A stretch of 64,000 nucleotides of DNA from Fomitopsis serialis. Taxonomy: Eukaryota; Basidiomycota; Agaricomycetes; Polyporales; Fomitopsidaceae. The position numbers and the translations under genes are program-made. The notes beneath the pieces were generated by a model, which worked only from the letters and a program-made list of their open reading frames with translations, ran no database searches and had not been told where the DNA came from. The first letter of the stretch is position 1. Each line of letters starts with the position of its first letter. Below are positions 58,908 through 64,000 of this stretch, one piece after another. The stretch is from assembly GCF_022376445.1 (NCBI RefSeq), contig NW_025955115.1:32959-96958 (forward strand), in the 5' to 3' direction.

Positions 58908-59325
58908 GGTGATGGTAGAAGGAAAGGGAGAGATGGGGGCCGAACCCACCAGGCCCCCTTATATGTTGTGGTCGCGGCCCCCACACGTGTTTGATGTGGC
59001 TTGGCCACCGGTTCGGGCAAGTTCGGGCACGGGTTCGGTCGGCGCTTAAGCCTCGGGGTTCGGCCGGGTTCGGGCAGTTCGGCTGGTGCATCACTCATTC
59101 CTTTTCAGTGCGACAACAGCGTCCCCATATTCAGCACAGATCAGTGGCCGTTGATGGGATGGGTTGCGGCTATGGTCATGTGCATGACGTTGAGGATGGT
59201 ATATAAGTCCTGGACAGTGTCCAGCCACTGGTGTCTCCCTCTCTTCCCCCTCCCACCACCATCGCTCATCCAAAGTAAGTGAGCCCATCATTGTAACCGA
59301 TGAATACTGAAGTCCGGTAGGTACA

Positions 59326-59931
59326 ATGTCCTACTATGACGATCTAGTGGGCTGCAGAGATCAGCTGGAGGGCTTTGACCCTTATAGTGATGATCCATTA
59401 GTGTATGCACGCTATCCTCCACTTCGCGACCAACTAACTAGCTGACCTGGCGTAGCTTCAAGCGACTGACCCGGAAGCGTAAGGTTGATCCTTACGCTGA
59501 TGAGATTGTTTGTGTGTAAGTGTGAGGGTTTCCTGAAATGTGTCATCTCACTGACTGGCTGCAGCCCGAAGCCCAAGCGTGTCAAGCGGGACTGGCACTG
59601 GCGGAATGAGAAGCGGCTGCAAAAAGGGAGGCAGACACGGGCTGAGTCGTGGGAGCAATGGTGCCGTGAGCACCCCCCTGTTCAGGTTGGACGTGTGCTG
59701 TCTGCAGTGCCGCCGCATGTGTTTGAAGTGCAGCAGCGCTTCACACTCCCTAGGCCACCAGCTCCCAAGAATAAGCCGCACATGAAGACAATGTGAGTTT
59801 GTTGTGCGCGTGTGCGAGCTCACTGATGGAATATTGTTAGCATCCTGCCTGCGGTGGCATGTGTGCGGACACACTGCAGACATGATGAGGCAGTGATTCC
59901 TGGCCTGGACTTCATTGTAGAGTGCATGTAA
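59326..59931 (+). CDS. Intact 151-residue basic protein
   Basis: Four exons give an uninterrupted frame: 59,326-59,402, 59,456-59,515, 59,565-59,792 and 59,841-59,931; all introns are 48-53 nt with GT-AG ends. The N-terminus is acidic and aromatic (MSYYDDLVGCRDQLEGFDPY). The centre is strongly basic (FKRLTRKRKVDPYADEIV, PKPKRVKRDWHWRNEKRLQK), a likely nuclear signal. The rest has WEQWCREHPPVQVGRV, and the last exon reads LPAVACVRTHCRHDEAVIPG ending FIVECM. I recognise no family. It lies on the opposite strand between two decayed copies of another gene. A TATATAA-like box at about 59,198 and a CCACCACC leader precede it. Confidence 0.65.
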
Positions 59932-59969
59932 CATAGAATACAGAGGCTTGGTTGAGTTTGGGGTCATCC

Positions 59970-60055
59970 TTCAGCAGGTTCGGTGAGTTCGGCAGGTTCG
60001 GTGAGTTCGGCAGGTTCGGCGAGTTCGGCCTGTTCAGCAGGTTCGGCCGCGTTCC
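59970..60055. repeat. Tandem GGTTCGG array
   Basis: About eight consecutive units of ~10 bases, alternating GCAGGTTCGG and TGAGTTCGG. It marks the boundary of the duplicated block that holds the distal gene copy. Confidence 0.8.
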
Positions 60056-60203
60056 CATAGACAGGGTAGTGCTCCAATGTACTTCACACATGTTCGCCTC
60101 GCATCTCACACAGTCAGACAGCCATTAGAATGCATTCCACGCAAGATCACACTGATATTACAAAAACAAATGAAATGAAATCAGGCCACCCTCCTCCTCA
60201 GGC

Positions 60204-61556
60204 TCAGACGCTCTTGCGCACACCACGGTTGCGCAGATCCCGCTTGAAGGGGGCGTGGCGGACAACCTCAAAGCTGGGATACTTCTCGCCAGGGTGGTGA
60301 GTGAGCGTGTAGACGCCGTCCTCGACACGCTGCTCGACGCGCTCGACAAAAGGCATCGCGGCAACCTCTTTGAGGGTCGGCAGCCCATCCCACAAGTTTC
60401 TTGGGGAGGCGGAAGAACCACTGCTCCTCGTACCCCTGCTGTATGGGCTGGCATGTGAGGGAGTGAATCACAAAGAGAAAACAACACTTACGTTCTTGAA
60501 CTTGGCGCTGGGGGTGCCGTCCGGGGGGCCACCGTGCTCGACTATGAGGCCGTCCCAGACGATGCCAAAGTCGTATGCCTCCCTCTTGGTGACGTAGTCT
60601 GTGGCATCCCTTTCAGATGCAGACCATGACAGTGAGACACTGAAGACTCACCGATGAGCCCAAAGGGCTTCATGCACTCGTAGCGAGCGCCGAACACGCG
60701 AGTGGTGCTGTTCATCCCCTTGATGTATGGGTCCCATCTGCGACACCAGGTCATCAGTCTCTTCACTGTTTGGTGCACGGAACTTACTCAGGACCCCAGC
60801 CTTTCAACTTGCCCCGGCACCTCACGGGCATGTCTCGCCGACCTGCTGAGGTCCTTCTTTGTATAGGCCCAAAGAACGATGACCTATTATTATGATCTAT
60901 GTCAGCGATATCTGCTTGCACCGAGGGGAACTCACCGCGGCTATGTCAGGAATGCGCTGCAGGGCATGTCAGTGGCTATGGAAGTCGACAAGATGCCCGT
61001 GGTACTCACACCTTCCTCATCCTGTGATACGCATGATGAGCGGTAGCAGACCAAATTGAGAGTGTTGCACTTACCCACTCGTCCTCAGGCACGTCGCGTG
61101 CGAATGCGTCGTCTGGGAACATCCAGCCGACAAGGATACCTACCCAGCACTCCTTCCTTTCGAGCTCGCCTGTCACACCAGTAGGGTGCCACAGGATACT
61201 GCACTCACATCAACACGACGAACAGTCATAGATGAGAAGGTACTTACACGTCCCCAGGATGGTACTCAGTGCCCTCAAACATGAGGTACTGCTCCTCCTT
61301 CAACCAGGGCTCACTGAACCCAGTACGTTAGTCATGTGGGGTTAGAACAATATGTGGCTACAAGGACGCACCACATCTCACTGAACTCCTTCGTGTTAGC
61401 GAAGTTGAGCGGGACGCGCTGGTTGCCCACACTAGGTTCGCGCGGTTCGGAGTCCTGTTCCGAGGCAGATCGAGAGGCGGGGTGGGAGGCTGGAACAGAG
61501 GTGGGAGTGGAAGGGGTGTGGGGGACCGGGGGGGAGGGAGACCCTTGAGAGGACAT
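60204..61556 (-). pseudogene. Subtelomeric duplicated gene, distal copy
   Basis: Paralogue of 58,907-57,433 with the same exon order; similarity continues into promoter DNA (TTATATGTTGTGG near 61,610 and 58,960). ATG 61,556 opens MSSQGSPSPPVPHTPSTPTS. The first exon runs in frame to LNFANTKEFSEM. Then come EPWLKEEQYLMFEGTEYHPG, ILWHPTGVTGELERKECWVG, WDPYIKGMNSTTRVFGARYE and VAAMPFVERVEQRVEDGVYT, ending RNRGVRKSV. Two bases are missing near 60,850 (before DMP) and two near 60,405 (before LWDG), at places different from those in the proximal copy. Both copies seem inactive. Confidence 0.6.
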
Positions 61557-61909
61557 GGTGATGGCGGAAGGAAAGGAAGAGATGGGGCGCTGAACCCGTC
61601 ACGGCCCCCTTATATGTTGTGGGCACGGCCGAACACGTGTTTGATGTGGCTTGGCCACCGGGTTCGGCCAAGTTCGGGCACAGGTTCGGTCAGCGCTTAA
61701 GCCTCGGGGTTCGGTCGGGTTCGGGCAGTTCGGCTGGCCCGTCATAGTCCGTTTTCAGTGCCACAAAGGCCTACATCCCCGTGTCTTTATTATAGGGGCT
61801 TTTTGACCAATCCTTAGGGTGAGGATGGGGTGAGGATGGGTGAGGAAGGCATTTTCACGTTCTGAGCATTAAACGTCTCATCCTCGCAGCATGAATCTCA
61901 GCGTGCATA

Positions 61910-61941
61910 ACCCGCGTTCGCGCCATGGCGCGACTGCGGAT
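61910..61941. repeat. Subtelomeric palindrome 1
   Basis: ACCCGCGTTCGCGCCATGG continuing to CGCGACTGCGGAT; core CGCGCCATGGCGCG is a perfect 14-bp dyad, with a few outer mismatches. Confidence 0.8.
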
Positions 61942-61952
61942 GCGAGGTACTC

Positions 61953-61988
61953 TTACCCGCGTTGGCGTCATGACGCGAACGCGGGTAA
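61953..61988. repeat. Subtelomeric palindrome 2
   Basis: 36-bp palindrome from TTACCCGCG to CGCGGGTAA, centred on GTCATGAC, with one mismatched pair. Confidence 0.85.
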
Positions 61989-62034
61989 CATGCAGTCTCC
62001 GTTTGAGTCTGCGACTGCCTTCTGCCAGTCACCC

Positions 62035-62070
62035 TTACCCGCAATCGCGCTATGGCGCGATTGCGGATGA
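62035..62070. repeat. Subtelomeric palindrome 3
   Basis: 36-bp palindrome TTACCCGCAATCGCGC..GCGCGATTGCGGATGA with small central and end mismatches. Confidence 0.85.
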
Positions 62071-62760
62071 GTCCGCACATCCATTGCCTTGTTTGGCAAG
62101 TCCGAGCACCCGCCCGATCTCACAGGCACCCACCGACTTGCTCGTGTGCCACAGAGGGCATGCATCTGTGGTGTACCACATCATCCATTACACCCTCCGC
62201 ATGCAGCGTCCATTCTGTGTTGTGTGTCAGTGATGTGCAGTGACAGGGCAGGCGAGATCACGTCAGCCACCTGCTCAGCCACCGACGGGCGCTCACACGA
62301 TCTCCTGCCCACAACCACCATCTCCCGCCTCTCCTGCCTCCTGCCTCCCTCTCTTTTACATCCAGCAAACCCACCGCGCCCTGAGGTGATGTGCGTACCT
62401 GCGCATGAAGACAGCGACACGGAGATTGTGCGCGCGTAAGGTACGTGCACGCAAGATGACCTCTGTGAGTGCGAAACACGGTCGCCCGCAAGTTGATAAC
62501 GCGGCAGACGAGTATACATCAGCAGAGTGTCCTTGTTTCGAGACACACGACAAGCTTACCTCCCGATGTTCTGGATGATTCGCCATACCGACGGGTTGCT
62601 CGCGACAGGACTCGCTCGAGAGTGTCCATCAAACCACCTGCCCGGGCTGTTGCTCGTATTACTGGGTACGCCTCGATGATCATTGCGGCACCCTATCGGT
62701 GCGCCCTGTGTGTTTCTATCCGCGCGATTGCGAATAGGCACACTGTCCTTGTTTTCATCG

Positions 62761-62796
62761 TCTACCCGCGCTTGCGCCACGGCGCGAACACAGGTA
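62761..62796. repeat. Subtelomeric palindrome 4
   Basis: TCTACCCGCGCTTGCGCCACGG followed by CGCGAACACAGGTA; the most diverged member, same length and centre. Confidence 0.7.
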
Positions 62797-62842
62797 CTGT
62801 GCACTGTTCTGAGAGACTCTCAGACGTACTTGTGAATGCTCT

Positions 62843-62862
62843 TTACCCGCGAACGCGGGTAA
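62843..62862. repeat. Subtelomeric palindrome 5 (short)
   Basis: TTACCCGCGAACGCGGGTAA: the outer arms without the central part, as if the middle had been deleted. Confidence 0.75.
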
Positions 62863-62998
62863 GTGCACTGTTTGTGTCAAGGTTTTCTGGGACGTAAACG
62901 TAGGTGCAAGTATAATATTATTTTGTATAGTAAGCAGAGTGCCAGGCAATCAAGGAATTTAATTCAAAGGATGCCCCTGGTAGGGTACTCCGAGTATG

Positions 62999-63034
62999 TT
63001 ATCCGCAATTGCGCCACGGCGCGATTGCGGGTAA
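62999..63034. repeat. Subtelomeric palindrome 6
   Basis: TTATCCGCAATTGCGCC..GGCGCGATTGCGGGTAA, in the opposite sense of decay to palindrome 3; nearly perfect. Confidence 0.85.
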
Positions 63035-63874
63035 GAGTACACGTGAGCACCAGCATCGCTTCTCGCACGTGGTGTATCGCTTCAACCAGGCGTGCAGCGC
63101 GTGCGCGCCGTGTGGACTGGTCTGTCCGCACCGCTGCCGTTTCCACTGCCCAATCCCACTGTCAATCTTGCTCGCATCACTATGGTCGGTACCTACGACC
63201 TCCAACAATTTGCGCTTGCTCAGTGCGCATTCACCATCAATCACGCTGACCTCACGGACAACGCGCGGAAAGCGGCTTTTGGCCGCGTGCACAACATGTA
63301 CATTTCAGGTTAGGTGGTTTAATCGCCTGAACACGCCGCGAAGCGGCGTTAGACTGAGGAGGTGGTGGTAGAGGCCAAGGGACAAGAGCGCAGTGGGGAT
63401 CCACAGCGCGACCCTTTCGGCTTATATGCCTCATCAGGTCCCTTTGGTATTGTTTAGTCACGTTTACCTGTACAGTACCACAACAAACCCGATTTGGGCA
63501 GGGTGACACATATCATCTTGCAAATGCTGCGATGTCCGTGATGGACTTCTTTTCTAGACCGAGCCGGATCCCGGCTGGAACCGATCTAGAACGCAGTGAC
63601 GTCAGTAATCTAGAATCCAAGATCAGCGCTTATACCAGCGCCATGTGATCCTGTTCCGGAGTGGTCCGGATAGCGGGAGCGCCCGGAGGCTTCACTGGCT
63701 ACTACTAGTGTTCCGATCATGTTGACCCATTATACCATTTTGGGATTGGCATACTGTCCCCACAAATCTGACACCCTCAGTGGGTAGAGCATGGTCACAA
63801 ACCCCCAGATCCCCAATTTGGCAATATTTGGGCTGAGGGTTAGGGCACAGCAGCAATTCCTTTGTATAAGTGTC

Positions 63875-64000
63875 TTAGGTTAGGTTAGGTTAGGTTAGGT
63901 TAGGTTAGTTAGGTTTTAGGTTAGGGGGGTTAGGTTAGGTTAGGTTAGGTTAGGTTAGGTTAGGTTAGGTTAGGTTAGGTTAGGTTAGGTTAGGTTAGGT
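63875..64000 (+). repeat. Telomeric repeat array, TTAGG type
   Basis: About 24 units of the five-base repeat TTAGG run to the window edge, with a few irregular units (TTAG, TTTTAGG, TTAGGGGGG) at 63,905-63,928. The G-rich strand runs 5' to 3' toward the end, as at a right-hand chromosome terminus. Most filamentous fungi use TTAGGG, so the pentamer is notable. Confidence 0.85.

Larger units (their letters stand above)
56600..61740. repeat. GTTCGG-rich subtelomeric domain
   Basis: Dozens of GGTTCGG words, mostly on the plus strand between genes (56.7-57.3, 58.98-59.09, 59.97-60.06, 61.65-61.74 kb), with CCGAACC around 56.6 kb. They avoid the coding parts. Local arrays such as GGTTCGGCGAGTTCGGC are tandem. 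Confidence 0.75.
61745..63874. other. Telomere-proximal spacer
   Basis: No supported gene. An open frame at 63,092-63,313 reads NPTVNLARITMVGTYDLQQF and could be an exon, but no partner exons were found. The six palindromic elements listed separately occupy 61,910-63,034. A TCTAGACCG..CGATCTAGA dyad lies at 63,554-63,591. Confidence 0.4.

Noticed and set aside
63092..63313. Open frame near the telomere
   Set aside because: Reads like possible protein but has no start context, exon partners or known family; not enough to call a gene.

Overview
The window looks like a right-hand chromosome end of a filamentous basidiomycete, most likely an agaricomycete. Genes are broken by many 50-60 nt GT-AG introns. 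Recognisable families are agaricomycete ones: Plavaka and Tnp2 transposases, a DUF6532 protein and a PCL-type cyclin. The last ~125 bases are a TTAGG-type telomeric array. All calls come from reading the sequence; no database search was run. Splice sites were placed by hand and checked for phase.

Region 1 (0-12.7 kb): a RING-finger/coiled-coil gene (847-2162), a small predicted tail-anchored protein with a five-residue repeat (2555-3409), a decayed Tnp2-type CACTA transposase (4322-8990) and a cytochrome P450 relic near 12 kb. Region 2 (14.3-26.7 kb plus 46.6-48.9 kb): seven minus-strand paralogues of one family. Each has an N-terminal helical region, then in six of seven a six-cysteine cluster C-x2-C-x8/9-C-x8/9-C-x2-C-x6-C starting an exon, then a coiled-coil tail. 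I do not recognise the family; the spacing resembles a Zn(II)2Cys6 cluster with a longer first loop.

Region 3 (26,695-46,630) is the main result. It appears to be one 19.9-kb transposable element with 30-bp terminal inverted repeats (26/30 matching) and a 2-bp TC target duplication. It lies inside the intron just before the cysteine exon of the sixth family member. Removing it and one TC rejoins a 56-nt phase-0 intron with a CTGAC branch site. It contains a six-exon Plavaka transposase that reads open for 1,037 codons, plus cargo: a DUF6532 protein, a 2-oxoglutarate/Fe(II) oxygenase-like gene, an unrecognised 600-residue protein, and a PCL-type cyclin with a broken tandem copy.

Region 4 (50.6-64 kb) is subtelomeric: a decayed tandem duplication, an AT-rich gene-poor stretch, two large hairpins, a field of CGTGTGAACC repeats, a domain full of GTTCGG words holding two decayed copies of an unknown gene around one intact 151-residue gene, six related GC-rich palindromes, and the telomere. 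Several genes carry single 1-2 nt frameshifts. Most are probably decay, but residual assembly indels are possible.
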